Shown piece by piece: positions 54,589-63,191 of a stretch of DNA of 64,000 nucleotides. The stretch's first letter is position 1. Each line of letters opens with the position of its first letter. The position numbers were made by a program, and so were the translations under genes. A model generated the notes under the pieces. It had not been told where the DNA came from and ran no database searches. It saw only the letters and a program-made list of their open reading frames with translations. The DNA is from Peribacillus sp. ACCC06369 (GTDB taxonomy: Bacteria; Bacillota; Bacilli; Bacillales; DSM-1321). The stretch covers positions 1,240,001-1,304,000 of the forward strand of contig NZ_JAUCEN010000002.1 in the NCBI RefSeq assembly GCF_030348945.1, given 5' to 3'.

Positions 54589-54672
54589 ATCCAGCGGTGA
54601 ATTGCAGTAAGGCTTGGACTGCTGGATATAGGAGAGCGTTCTGCCCATACCAGAGTTGAACAGACGCTTTTT
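54589..54672 (+). promoter_or_regulatory. Structured leader with terminator-like hairpin before relQ
   Basis: Two hairpins precede relQ: ATCCAG/CTGGAT (54589-54594 with 54622-54627, with inner CAGT/ACTG), then AGCGT-T-CTG/CAGACGCT (54635-54643 with 54661-54668) followed by T5 (54668-54672), only 24 nt before the ATG. This looks like an attenuator or the end of a short upstream RNA. A possible -10 (TATGAT) lies near 54498. No known riboswitch class fits. Confidence 0.5.
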
Positions 54673-54695
54673 AGATAGATATAGGTGGTGTGGCA

Positions 54696-55316
54696 ATGGA
54701 GAGTTGGGACGATTTCTTGGCGCCTTATACTCAGGCTGTCGAAGAATTAAAGGTTAAGCTTAAGGGATTAAGGAAACAGTTTGAGAGAGAGAATATTCAC
54801 TCGCCGATCGAATTTGTAACAGGCAGGGTAAAGCCGATTGTCAGCATTTTGGATAAGGCGAGCCAGAAGGATATTCCCATTGATAAATTGGGAACCGAAA
54901 TTCAGGATATTGCAGGACTTCGCATGATGTGCCAGTTCGTGGATGATATCGAACAGGTAGTTGAACTTTTACGGGGTCGCAATGACTTCGAGATAGTCGA
55001 AGAGAGGAATTATATTTCCCATAAAAAAGCAAGCGGCTACCGTTCTTATCATGTTGTCATCCGCTACCCGGTCCAGACGATCCATGGCGAAAAAAATATA
55101 CTTGCCGAAATTCAAATCAGGACACTTGCGATGAATTTTTGGGCGACGATTGAACATTCTTTAAATTATAAATATAAAGGCATTTTCCCGGAAGATATTC
55201 AACTGCGGTTGAAACGCGCAGCGGAAGCGGCCTTCCTGCTTGATGCAGAGATGTCGCAAATCCGGACGGAAATCCAGGAAGCACAGCGTCTTTTTTCCCG
55301 GAAGAAAGATTCTTAA
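54696..55316 (+). CDS. relQ: Small alarmone synthetase RelQ (YjbM/SasB)
   Basis: A 206-residue synthetase-only (p)ppGpp synthase. Conserved motifs are HSPIEFVTGRVKPI, DIAGLRMMCQFVDDI, SGYRSYHVVIRYP and EIQIRTLAMNFWATIEHSLNYKYKG; there is no hydrolase domain. In B. subtilis the homologue forms an allosteric tetramer. ATG at 54696 is favoured over GTG at 54690 by spacing to AGGTGG. nadF follows after 47 bp. Confidence 0.93.
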   Translation: MESWDDFLAPYTQAVEELKVKLKGLRKQFERENIHSPIEFVTGRVKPIVSILDKASQKDIPIDKLGTEIQDIAGLRMMCQFVDDIEQVVELLRGRNDFEIVEERNYISHKKASGYRSYHVVIRYPVQTIHGEKNILAEIQIRTLAMNFWATIEHSLNYKYKGIFPEDIQLRLKRAAEAAFLLDAEMSQIRTEIQEAQRLFSRKKDS

Positions 55317-55363
55317 ACTGATAAATGGAACAGGAAGAAATCTAAATTGTAAGGTGGGATAAT

Positions 55364-56158
55364 ATGAAATTTGCGATTACGTCAAAAGGAGATGCGAAAT
55401 CGAATACTTTAATGCAAAGGATGCGAACGTATCTTCAGGACTTTCATTTGGAATATGACGAAGATCAGCCGGATATTGTCATTTCTGTCGGTGGTGATGG
55501 CACCTTATTATACGCTTTTCACCGTTATAAGAATCGATTGGACAAAACCGCCTTTGTTGGAGTACATACAGGACATCTTGGTTTTTATGCGGATTGGACC
55601 CCTGATGAAATTGAAAAATTGGTGATAGCGTTAGCAAAAACCCCATTTCAAATTGTGGAATATCCACTGCTCGAAACAATCGTCCGTTATCAGCATGGTG
55701 GACGGGAAACCAGATTTTTGGCTTTGAATGAATCGACAGTCAAAAGTGTTGAAGGTACGCTCGTCATGGATGTTGAAATACGCGGACAGCATTTCGAGAC
55801 ATTCCGTGGAGATGGTTTATGCATTGCGACACCATCCGGAAGCACGGCTTATAATAAGGCGCTTGGTGGTGCCATCGTCCATCCATCAATCGATGCCATC
55901 CAGATTACCGAATTGGCATCCATTAACAACCGGGTATTTAGGACGGTCGGATCGCCTCTTCTGCTGCCGGCTCATCATACGTGCATGTTCAGGCCGGTCA
56001 ATGCAGTCAATTTTCAAATTACGATTGACCATTTGACCCTGCTTCAGGAAGATGTAAAGTCGATACAGTGCCGAGTGGCAGATGAAAAGATCCGGTTTGC
56101 CAGATTCCGCCCTTTTCCTTTCTGGAAAAGAGTGCATGATTCATTTATTGCTAACTAA
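55364..56158 (+). CDS. nadF: NAD kinase
   Basis: A 264-residue ATP-NAD kinase producing NADP. The GGDGT motif (residues 43-47, catalytic Asp45), the NE segment in LALNESTVK and the glycine-rich [15 protein letters not shown] motif are complete. It forms a likely operon with relQ and the pseudouridine synthase gene (17 bp downstream). NADP kinase paralogue mRNA is a reported RoxS target in B. subtilis. Confidence 0.93.
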   Translation: MKFAITSKGDAKSNTLMQRMRTYLQDFHLEYDEDQPDIVISVGGDGTLLYAFHRYKNRLDKTAFVGVHTGHLGFYADWTPDEIEKLVIALAKTPFQIVEYPLLETIVRYQHGGRETRFLALNESTVKSVEGTLVMDVEIRGQHFETFRGDGLCIATPSGSTAYNKALGGAIVHPSIDAIQITELASINNRVFRTVGSPLLLPAHHTCMFRPVNAVNFQITIDHLTLLQEDVKSIQCRVADEKIRFARFRPFPFWKRVHDSFIAN

Positions 56159-56175
56159 GGAGATAGACTCACCTC

Positions 56176-57090
56176 ATGTCAAATCAAAACTTTTCTTTGA
56201 CCTGGTCGGTTTTTGAAGAGGATTCTGGCTCTTTATTGCGAGAGTTTCTCAGCAAATGCGATATTTCAAAACGAGCATTAACGGATATCAAGTTTAAAGG
56301 TGGCTATATCCAGTTGAACGGCGTAGAAGTAACCGTAAGGGAACGAATTGAAACTGGCGACACCGTCACCGTCATATTTCCACCGGAGCAGGGAAGTGAA
56401 GGCCTTTTGCCAGAACCCATCCCCCTGAATGTCAGGTATGAAGATGAGTTTGTATTGGTGGTGGCCAAGCCTCCTTCCATGAATACCATTCCCTCCCGGG
56501 AGCATCCCAACGGCAGTCTGGCCAATGGCTTGGCAGGTTATTATCAAAAGACGGGGATACGGGCAACGATCCATATTGTTACAAGGCTTGACCGCGACAC
56601 ATCGGGTCTGGTTTTAATTGCAAAGCATCGGCATATCCATCATCTTTTAAGTGAACAACAAAAATCAGGTCAGGTGAAACGGAGATACCAAGCCATAGCT
56701 GAAGGAACCGTTGACGGACCTGAAGGAGAGATAGTGGCGCCAATCGGACGAAAGTCGACCAGCATCATTGAACGGGAAGTCAGGGAGGATGGACGGTATG
56801 CCCGTACCCTATTTAAGGTATTGGCACACACTGGGTCCCATACATTCCTTAACTTGGAACTCCAAACAGGACGGACACATCAAATCAGGGTACATATGGC
56901 GCATATGGGTCACCCGCTGGCTGGTGATGATTTATATGGAGGGAGCAGGAGCAGTATCCCTCGTCAAGCCCTTCATTGTTTTGAATTGAAATTTTTACAT
57001 CCTTTCACAAAGAAGATGATGTTGTTTCAAGAAGAGTTACCTGAAGATATGACCCGATTGCTCGAGGGAAGTAAGGGCTGGGATTCCTGA
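56176..57090 (+). CDS. yjbO: RluA-family pseudouridine synthase (YjbO)
   Basis: A 304-residue RluA-type enzyme. The catalytic Asp lies in VTRLDRDTSGL (Asp139), and an S4-like N-terminal region (LLREFLSKCDISKRALTDIKFKGGY) and LQTGRTHQIRVHMAH are clear. It modifies uridines in rRNA or tRNA; the target is not known. It is the third gene of the relQ-nadF-yjbO set. Confidence 0.9.
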   Translation: MSNQNFSLTWSVFEEDSGSLLREFLSKCDISKRALTDIKFKGGYIQLNGVEVTVRERIETGDTVTVIFPPEQGSEGLLPEPIPLNVRYEDEFVLVVAKPPSMNTIPSREHPNGSLANGLAGYYQKTGIRATIHIVTRLDRDTSGLVLIAKHRHIHHLLSEQQKSGQVKRRYQAIAEGTVDGPEGEIVAPIGRKSTSIIEREVREDGRYARTLFKVLAHTGSHTFLNLELQTGRTHQIRVHMAHMGHPLAGDDLYGGSRSSIPRQALHCFELKFLHPFTKKMMLFQEELPEDMTRLLEGSKGWDS

Positions 57091-57147
57091 CGTATAACCG
57101 GCTCTCATTAAACAGAATTCAGGATTATGAAAAAAATCGATAGATGC

Positions 57148-57179
57148 CAAAAAAACTCACCAAGATGGCGAGTTTTTTT
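57148..57179. terminator. Terminator between yjbO and prpE
   Basis: A 9-bp stem (57153-57161 with 57167-57175) with A/T runs on both sides. It has one mismatch on the plus strand, a G-U pair on the minus strand. Confidence 0.75.
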
Positions 57180-57181
57180 GG

Positions 57182-57925
57182 TTAATCAAAGGACGTCCTG
57201 AATTTTTCCGCTATATATGGCATGGTCGAAGGCACCTCTTGAAGATCCATTTCGGGATAACGCACAGCCGTTAGTTTTCCACCGAAGACGCAGCCTGTAT
57301 CAATATTGTATGTATGATTGACTCGTCTAGCTTCAGGGACTGGCGTATGTCCATACACGATCCAGGTTTCCCCTTTATAGGATTGGGCCCAGTCCTTCCT
57401 GACAGGAGACCCATCTGGATGTTTGGAGCCGTTGATATCCCCGTAGAGGACAAAGGTTTTTACCTTACTGCTGTATTGACCAATATAATCACTGCGAATT
57501 CCTGCATGGGCAATGATCAATCGCCCATCATCAATGAAATGATAGAGTGGGGACCGTTCATACAGATCCAGGAATTTTTTTCGGATTTTCTTCTGCTCCC
57601 GATTGTTTAGGTTCTCATATTCAGCTACTGTAGTCTCTAAACCATGTGATATTTGAACTTTATTGCCTGAAAAATACCGATACAATTTATTGCAGTGGTT
57701 ACCTGGGGCATACCTAGCAATATTTTGGTTAATGACTAATTCATGGACAACCTCGATAACTTGAAGGGAATCTGGGCCGCGATCGGTTAAATCCCCTACA
57801 AAGCCGAGAATCCTTCCAGAGGGATGTACTGGAAACCCAGTCTCCCACGTATAGCCCATTTTTTCCGTCAGCTGCCTGAATTCGGCGAAACATCCATGAA
57901 TGTCCCCTATGATATCGATGTTCAT
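57182..57925 (-). CDS. prpE: Bis(5'-nucleosyl)-tetraphosphatase PrpE
   Basis: A 247-residue PPP-family metallophosphoesterase with GDIHG, GDLTDRG, GNHCNK and YGHTPV motifs in order. In B. subtilis PrpE hydrolyses Ap4A and has protein phosphatase activity, with a role in germination reported. ATG at 57925 has AAAGGGTG 8 nt upstream; GTG at 57934 is also in frame. Confidence 0.88.
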   Translation of the reverse strand: MNIDIIGDIHGCFAEFRQLTEKMGYTWETGFPVHPSGRILGFVGDLTDRGPDSLQVIEVVHELVINQNIARYAPGNHCNKLYRYFSGNKVQISHGLETTVAEYENLNNREQKKIRKKFLDLYERSPLYHFIDDGRLIIAHAGIRSDYIGQYSSKVKTFVLYGDINGSKHPDGSPVRKDWAQSYKGETWIVYGHTPVPEARRVNHTYNIDTGCVFGGKLTAVRYPEMDLQEVPSTMPYIAEKFRTSFD

Positions 57926-58038
57926 TTGACACACCCTTTGTTTGTTTTGTCTATGTTTATGGTATTAGTATAGTATTATTTTAAAAAATAAAATATAAAC
58001 GAGGAAATGAAAAAATATATTTTAGGAGGTGTATGGTT

Positions 58039-59418
58039 ATGGAGGAGATGAAGGACCAGGAGCGGGAGAGTAGTCAAATGAATAACGAGCTTTTGCTTGA
58101 AGCGCTTAAAACGGAAAATCTGGATCAGTTCCGTACGGAGTTCCTTGAAATGCATCCGTATGATCAGGCTCAATTTTACACAAGCTTGTCAGATGAATTC
58201 AGATCCGTCGTTTACACATATTTGTCACCGGAAGAAATGGCGGACCTTTTTGAAAATATAGAAATAGATGAAGAGAATTACGAAAGCCTATTGGCTGAAA
58301 TGAATCCTTCTTACGCAGCCGCTATGCTTTCCCATATGTATGCGGATGATGCGGCAGACGTCCTGAATGAAATCAATGATGAGCAGGCCGTCAGCTATTT
58401 GACCATCATGGATGATGAAGCGGCAAGTGAAATCCAGGAGCTTCTGAACTATGAGGAATCTACGGCAGGAAGTATCATGACGACAGAGTTCATTGCCATT
58501 GAAGCAAACGAAACGGCTCGATCAGCCATGCAAATCTTAAAAAGGGAAGCTCCGGAAGCGGAAACGATATATTATGTGTTCGTTACCGATCAGGATAAGA
58601 AGCTGCTTGGTGTTTTATCGCTCAGGACATTGATCATAGCTGATGAAGATGCTTTAATTGGTGATTTAATGGATGACAGGGTAGTTTCCGTACCTGTATC
58701 CGAAGACCAGGAAGAGGTGGCACGAAAAATAAGGGACTATAACTTCCTTGCCGTGCCGGTCGTCGATTTCCAAAACCATTTGTTAGGGATTATTACGGTT
58801 GATGATATCATTGATGTCATGGATGAAGAGGCATCCGATGATTATTCTAAATTGGCAGGTATATCTGATCTTGATCATGTTGATAGAAGTCCCTATTCTG
58901 CTGCGAAGAAACGGTTGCCTTGGTTGATCATTCTTTTGTTTTTAGGATTATTGACCGCTAGCCTGATTGGGCGTTTTGAAGAGACACTTAGTCAAAAAGC
59001 GATCCTGGCTGTATTCATACCATTGATTGGCGGCATGGCTGGCAATACAGGAACACAAGCATTGGCAGTGGCGGTACGGGGAATTGCAACAGGGGAATTG
59101 GAGCAGGAAAGCAAGTGGAAGCTGGTCATGCGTGAGGCGGGGACTGGTCTCATCACTGGCCTGACATGTGGAATAGCCAGCATTTTAATCGTTTATATTT
59201 GGCAAAACGATCTAATGCTGGGTTTATTGGTCGGCATATCGATTTTCATAACATTAGTAGTTGCCACACTCGCAGGATCGCTTGTACCGCTCCTCATGCA
59301 TAAAATGAAAATCGACCCAGCTGTAGCCTCCGGACCATTCATTACAACCATCAATGACATTATCAGCATTCTGATTTATTTCGGATTGGCTACATTATTC
59401 ATGGGTTATTTACTATAA
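58039..59418 (+). CDS. mgtE: Magnesium transporter MgtE
   Basis: About 459 residues: an acidic N domain (DLFENIEIDEENYESLL …), two CBS domains (~130-260), a plug helix and five C-terminal transmembrane helices with the selectivity motif GGMAGNTGTQALA. It is a Mg2+ channel gated by cytosolic Mg2+. ATG at 58039 fits AGGAGG with 9-nt spacing; the ATG at 58033 is too close. The 100-bp upstream gap is too short for an M-box riboswitch and none is seen. Confidence 0.92.
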   Translation: MEEMKDQERESSQMNNELLLEALKTENLDQFRTEFLEMHPYDQAQFYTSLSDEFRSVVYTYLSPEEMADLFENIEIDEENYESLLAEMNPSYAAAMLSHMYADDAADVLNEINDEQAVSYLTIMDDEAASEIQELLNYEESTAGSIMTTEFIAIEANETARSAMQILKREAPEAETIYYVFVTDQDKKLLGVLSLRTLIIADEDALIGDLMDDRVVSVPVSEDQEEVARKIRDYNFLAVPVVDFQNHLLGIITVDDIIDVMDEEASDDYSKLAGISDLDHVDRSPYSAAKKRLPWLIILLFLGLLTASLIGRFEETLSQKAILAVFIPLIGGMAGNTGTQALAVAVRGIATGELEQESKWKLVMREAGTGLITGLTCGIASILIVYIWQNDLMLGLLVGISIFITLVVATLAGSLVPLLMHKMKIDPAVASGPFITTINDIISILIYFGLATLFMGYLL

Positions 59419-59504
59419 GCTAAAGAAGGCCTTCTTGGAGAAGCTATATTCCAAGGGGACTTCAGAAAACGGTGTTTTTATCAGAGGAAATTTGATATAC
59501 TGTC

Positions 59505-59523
59505 ATTAGTAGCAGGTACTAAT
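59505..59523. promoter_or_regulatory. FapR box upstream of fabI
   Basis: ATTAGTAGCAGGTACTAAT has perfect 7-bp inverted arms (ATTAGTA/TACTAAT), the FapR operator pattern. It starts 3 bp after a -10-like TATACT (59496-59501), so it covers the start of transcription. Confidence 0.85.
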
Positions 59524-59554
59524 AACTTGTATTAAAAATAGGAGGTCACATACG

Positions 59555-60328
59555 ATGACTTTTTCATTAGAGGGAAAAACGTTTGTCATAATGGGTGTAG
59601 CGAATAAAAGAAGTATTGCATGGGGAGTTGCCCGTTCCTTACATAAAGCAGGTGCAAAGCTGATTTTCACTTACGGAAAAGACCGTACAGAAAAAAGCGT
59701 TAGGGAACTATCTTCTACATTGGAAGGGGAGCCCTCCACTATTTTACAATGTGATGTAACGAAAGACGAAAGCATTGAAAAATGTTTTGCGGCGATCAAG
59801 GAAGAAACAGATATCATTCATGGCGTGGCACACAGTATCGCATTTGCTAATAAGGAAGAGTTGGACGGTGAGTTCGTCAACACGAGCCGTGAAGGGTTTT
59901 TGCTAGCCCATAATATCAGTTCATTCTCTTTAACGGCTGTCGCTAAAGCGGCGAAAGAAATCATGCCGGAAGGTGGAAGCATTGTCACGATGACGTATCT
60001 TGGCGGTGAACGGGTCATGCCAAATTATAATGTAATGGGAGTGGCTAAGGCCTCACTTGAAGCCAATGTCCGTTACCTGTCAAGTGATCTTGGCAAAGAT
60101 AACATTCGGGTGAATGCCATTTCAGCCGGACCAATCCGTACCTTATCCGCTAAAGGTGTTCGTGACTTCAATACAATTTTAAAGAAGATTGAGGAAGAAG
60201 CACCGCTCCGTCGTACAACGACTCCTGAAGAAGTAGGGGATACGGCAGTATTTTTATTAAGTGACATGTCCCGTGGAATTACCGGGGAAAATATCCATGT
60301 GGATTCTGGTTACCATATAATTGGATGA
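59555..60328 (+). CDS. fabI: Enoyl-ACP reductase (FabI)
   Basis: A 257-residue SDR-type enoyl reductase finishing each fatty-acid elongation cycle. The cofactor loop is GVANKRSIAWGVA, and the catalytic Tyr158-x6-Lys165 (YNVMGVAK) and Tyr148 are intact. It is the usual triclosan target. RBS AGGAGG; FapR-controlled. Confidence 0.94.
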   Translation: MTFSLEGKTFVIMGVANKRSIAWGVARSLHKAGAKLIFTYGKDRTEKSVRELSSTLEGEPSTILQCDVTKDESIEKCFAAIKEETDIIHGVAHSIAFANKEELDGEFVNTSREGFLLAHNISSFSLTAVAKAAKEIMPEGGSIVTMTYLGGERVMPNYNVMGVAKASLEANVRYLSSDLGKDNIRVNAISAGPIRTLSAKGVRDFNTILKKIEEEAPLRRTTTPEEVGDTAVFLLSDMSRGITGENIHVDSGYHIIG

Positions 60329-60340
60329 CACTAAAAGAAG

Positions 60341-60366
60341 GGGGGCCGATATCGGTCCCCTTTTTT
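60341..60366 (+). terminator. Terminator of fabI
   Basis: An 8-bp stem (60341-60348 with 60353-60360, one G-U), 4-nt loop, then T6. Confidence 0.85.
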
Positions 60367-60460
60367 ATTGATTTTCCACTCTGAGGGTATCTTGAATTGC
60401 TACATCCTCAATTGATATCTTTTCACCTTTTTCTCCTTCAAATGTTTTAATTTTCTTCAT
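60365..60460 (-). CDS. Possible 31-residue peptide gene
   Basis: Minus-strand reading frame of 31 codons (begins MKKIKTFEGEKGEKISIED). A short GGGG lies 4 nt before the ATG, a weak RBS, and there is no clear terminator. It could be chance or a remnant; nothing similar is recognised. Confidence 0.25.
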   Translation of the reverse strand: MKKIKTFEGEKGEKISIEDVAIQDTLRVENQ

Positions 60461-60635
60461 TAATCCCCAACATAGCCAAGGTTGGTTGATGTCTTTTTTT
60501 TAGGGAGCGGCACCATCTCCAGCATAATGAAGAGTGAATTTCATATAAATGATACATAGAGCTGATATTCATTGTTTGGGAGAATCGGCATAAACCAGCT
60601 TTCAACCCTATTCGTGAAAAAGAAGGAGGGGCATC

Positions 60636-60950
60636 ATGGACATGAAGAAAGTTGATTTGCCTTGTATTGTTGGAAAACAAACGATACACAAAACGCTGAA
60701 TAGACATATTAATTTGAATGAAAAAATTATCAGCACTTCATATACTGCCGAGGAATTGGTGGAGTTATTGTCCCGACTTCCAGCCTTTGCACCTAAGCCT
60801 GTTTGTAAGTTCATCATCAATGACCGTACACTATTCGGGAAATTGGAACAAAAGAAAGAATCCAGTTTGTTCATAAGGCATAAATTCGGGAAAAAAGTTG
60901 TCCAATATCATATGGAACAGCTGCAGTCTGTGGATATTCTGAAATATTAA
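60636..60950 (+). CDS. CotO-C-terminal-like small spore coat protein
   Basis: A 104-residue basic protein with MDMKKVDLPCIVGKQTIHKT at the N terminus. Its C-terminal half (LLSRLPAFAPKPVCKFIINDRTLFGKLEQKKESSLFI) parallels the C terminus of the next gene product (IISRLSNQQGFPKPLCEAVINGETLQFHVLGMKGESVKI), so the two are related. Strong RBS AAGGAGGGG. It is likely a spore surface protein made in the mother cell. Confidence 0.65.
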   Translation: MDMKKVDLPCIVGKQTIHKTLNRHINLNEKIISTSYTAEELVELLSRLPAFAPKPVCKFIINDRTLFGKLEQKKESSLFIRHKFGKKVVQYHMEQLQSVDILKY

Positions 60951-60961
60951 GGGGGATTTTC

Positions 60962-61531
60962 ATGTCAGAGAATAATGTCGATAAGGAATCCAAACCACTT
61001 TTATATGTCGATCAGGCAAAAATATCTGATCAGCGAGGGAATATGCAAAGTGATTTCCGAACGAAAAAAGATACACCTCAAGACAGCGTTGAGCCGGAAC
61101 TTCAGGAAGCCGAGCATAAAGAAGAGAAAATCGAAAAAGTCAAACGCGAATTTGGTGTTTATGATGTCATGAAGGAAATTGAAACAGAGATTACGGGTAT
61201 AAGGAAAATTACCGAACAATATGTCCCTGAGCAAACTCCGGTTGAAAAATTGGAACAGCCTGAACAAGCAGAACAGGAATTCGAAAAGCCAGTTAAGAGA
61301 AAAAGGAAAAAGGTTGAAAAAAAAGAATCTACTCGCGACATCATTTCCCGACTCTCCAATCAACAAGGTTTTCCAAAGCCATTATGTGAGGCTGTTATTA
61401 ACGGAGAAACGCTTCAGTTTCATGTGTTGGGAATGAAGGGGGAATCAGTGAAGATTAAAAGAGGGAACCATATTCGTTTCGTGGGTCTGCCGGATATTAT
61501 CGATGCTAAAATAATTGAAGAATCCAAATGA
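60962..61531 (+). CDS. cotO: Spore coat protein CotO-like
   Basis: A 189-residue protein. The N-terminal KPLLYVDQAKISDQRGNM resembles CotO as I remember it, a Lys/Glu-rich linker (residues ~45-125, VKRKRKKVEKKE) follows, then a C-terminal domain shared with the upstream gene. CotO is a late morphogenetic coat protein and follows fabI in B. subtilis. It lies 11 bp after the upstream paralogue and 15 bp before yjcA, so the three form an operon. Confidence 0.75.
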   Translation: MSENNVDKESKPLLYVDQAKISDQRGNMQSDFRTKKDTPQDSVEPELQEAEHKEEKIEKVKREFGVYDVMKEIETEITGIRKITEQYVPEQTPVEKLEQPEQAEQEFEKPVKRKRKKVEKKESTRDIISRLSNQQGFPKPLCEAVINGETLQFHVLGMKGESVKIKRGNHIRFVGLPDIIDAKIIEESK

Positions 61532-61546
61532 AGGGAGCCATATTGA

Positions 61547-61912
61547 ATGTTTCCCCCACCAAATGAGTTCACCTTATTTCTAATATTAGGCTTGGCATCT
61601 TTCAGGCTGACACGCTTGATCGTGTTTGATAAAATCATGGAGCCGCTGCGCCGCCCCTTTTTTAAAGAGATAGAGGAAAAGAATGAAGAAGGGGATGTGG
61701 AAATATTTTTAATGCCGAAAGAAAAGGGCCTGGTTGGCTGGCTTGGTCAATTGCTAAGCTGTTTTTGGTGCGTGGGTGTCTGGATCAGCCTTTTTCTGGT
61801 TTTTCTTTATATCCAACATTGGTTTATAGGCGACGTCCTGATATTAATCCTTGCCGTAGCAGCAATAGGAGCGATCATCGAGGTCATAATCAGCAAAATT
61901 ATGGACATTTGA
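61547..61912 (+). CDS. yjcA: Sporulation membrane protein YjcA (DUF1360)
   Basis: A 121-residue protein with an N-terminal helix (FTLFLILGLASFRLTRLIVFD) and a C-terminal pair (LGQLLSCFWCVGVWISLFLVFL and VLILILAVAAIGAIIEVII). The CFWCVGVW motif is typical of DUF1360. B. subtilis YjcA is a sporulation-specific protein of unknown function. Confidence 0.82.
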   Translation: MFPPPNEFTLFLILGLASFRLTRLIVFDKIMEPLRRPFFKEIEEKNEEGDVEIFLMPKEKGLVGWLGQLLSCFWCVGVWISLFLVFLYIQHWFIGDVLILILAVAAIGAIIEVIISKIMDI

Positions 61913-61918
61913 TTGGAA

Positions 61919-61945
61919 ACAACTTGTCTCTTCATTCATATATTA
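61919..61945 (+). promoter_or_regulatory. Sigma-K-type promoter of the small Cys/Asn-rich gene
   Basis: AC (61919-61920), 16 bp, CATATATTA (61937-61945) fit the sigma-K consensus AC-N16-17-CATANNNTA exactly. It lies about 30 bp before the start codon and predicts late mother-cell expression. Confidence 0.6.
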
Positions 61946-61975
61946 TGGTATAGATCTTAAAGGAGGAGTCATAAA

Positions 61976-62089
61976 TTGAATCAGAAACCGAATCCATGGG
62001 CTTATGCCAAACCGATGAAAAAAGATCAGCCGGTCAAAATCAAGAAAGACTGTGGCTGTAATAATAACAATAAAAATAAAGGATATTGA
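61976..62089 (+). CDS. Small Cys/Asn/Lys-rich sporulation protein, 37 residues
   Basis: A 37-residue gene starting with TTG at 61976, behind AGGAGG with suitable spacing, and followed by its own terminator. It begins MNQKPNPWAYAKP and ends with CGCNNNNKNKGY: two cysteines in a Cys-Gly-Cys, then a poly-Asn/Lys tail. The sigma-K-type promoter and position in a coat gene block suggest a coat or crust component cross-linked through its cysteines. The family is not recognised. Confidence 0.65.
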   Translation: MNQKPNPWAYAKPMKKDQPVKIKKDCGCNNNNKNKGY

Positions 62090-62092
62090 GTA

Positions 62093-62125
62093 AAAAAACC
62101 TTTCCATTTTGGAAAGGTTTTTTAT
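62093..62125 (+). terminator. Terminator of the small Cys/Asn-rich gene
   Basis: A 13-bp stem (62093-62105 with 62111-62123), 5-nt loop, ending in T6; A-rich left foot. Confidence 0.88.
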
Positions 62126-62201
62126 TTCCTTATCCTACCATTCATAAAAATACCGTTAAACAAGAAAATAACAATAGAACGATAAATTAGGATGTGATTC
62201 T

Positions 62202-62699
62202 ATGTTCAGACAAGGAAGATATTTTAAGGGCAGCTGGCTGGTTTTTATAGTTGTTTTGTGTGTTCTTACTGCCTGCAGCAATCAGAATGATGGAAAAACG
62301 GAGCATTTAGCAATGATTAAACGTACGAATCCTGAACCGATGGATATCATTAATGGAATGGATGAGAAAGATGAAAAGGGACTGATCTCAAAGGTCAAGG
62401 AAACAATTGCTAATGAAGACACCATCTATGACGTGATCGTCGTGAAAAACGGAAAAAAGATTATCGTCGCTTATAAAGTGAAGCACTTACAACGTTTTCA
62501 TATGAAGAAGATTGAAAAGACTGTGACTGAAAATTTGGAAGAAAAGTTTCCCAAGAATGATTTTATCGTTTCGAGTGATTATAAAATCTTTTTGGAATCT
62601 TTAAGATTGAACGAATTACTCAAGAAAAAAGATGTTCCAGAGAAAAAGGCAAGGGAGAAGTTCAAGGAAATTGAAGGACTTCAAAAAGAATTGATTTAG
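62202..62699 (+). CDS. YhcN/YlaJ-type sporulation lipoprotein
   Basis: A 165-residue lipoprotein: a hydrophobic signal (WLVFIVVLCV) ends in a lipobox LTAC, with the mature protein starting at Cys27. The rest is an alpha/beta domain (VKETIANEDTIYDVIVVKNGKKIIVAYKVKHLQRFHMKKIEKTV) similar to YhcN/YlaJ lipoproteins of the spore inner membrane. It immediately precedes spoVAC (18 bp), the arrangement of the second spoVA operon type. Confidence 0.8.
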   Translation: MFRQGRYFKGSWLVFIVVLCVLTACSNQNDGKTEHLAMIKRTNPEPMDIINGMDEKDEKGLISKVKETIANEDTIYDVIVVKNGKKIIVAYKVKHLQRFHMKKIEKTVTENLEEKFPKNDFIVSSDYKIFLESLRLNELLKKKDVPEKKAREKFKEIEGLQKELI

Positions 62700-62717
62700 A
62701 AAGAGAGGATCAGCACT

Positions 62718-63188
62718 ATGAGCGGCAAGGAGAAAATCACCCCCCAGCAGGATGCATATAAGGAGCTCCAAGGGAAGCATGAAATTAAAAGACCAATATT
62801 GAAGAATTGTTTGAAAGCCTTTTTAGTAGGCGGGATTTTCTGCATAGTGGGTCAAGCCATTTCTTATTTCTATATTTATTTTTTCAACTTTACAGAACAG
62901 ACAGCCGGAGGTCCGACAACTGCTACCATGGTGTTTCTGTCCCTTTTGATGACCGGCTTCGGGTTTTACGACCGCATTGGCCAGTTTGGTGGGGCTGGGA
63001 GTGCCGTCCCTGTTACGGGATTCGGTAACGCAGTCATTTCGGCTGCTATCGAACATCGGACAGAAGGTTTTGTACTTGGTGTTGGATCCAATATGTTTAA
63101 ATTGGCCGGTTCGGTCATTTTATTTGGAGTATTTTCAGCCTTTGTCGTGGCGTTGATAAAAACGATTTATCAAATGATTGGGGGCTAA
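62718..63188 (+). CDS. spoVAC: Stage V sporulation protein AC
   Basis: A 156-residue membrane protein with three or four helices and the family motif GFGFYDRIGQFGGAGSAVPVTGFGNAV. SpoVAC is a mechanosensitive-type channel component for Ca-dipicolinate uptake into the forespore and release at germination. It is followed after 3 bp by spoVAD. Confidence 0.93.
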   Translation: MSGKEKITPQQDAYKELQGKHEIKRPILKNCLKAFLVGGIFCIVGQAISYFYIYFFNFTEQTAGGPTTATMVFLSLLMTGFGFYDRIGQFGGAGSAVPVTGFGNAVISAAIEHRTEGFVLGVGSNMFKLAGSVILFGVFSAFVVALIKTIYQMIGG

Positions 63189-63191
63189 GGT

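Noticed and set aside
57926..58038. M-box (Mg2+) riboswitch upstream of mgtE
   Set aside because: The gap to the divergent prpE gene is only about 110 bp and contains no structured leader or terminator.
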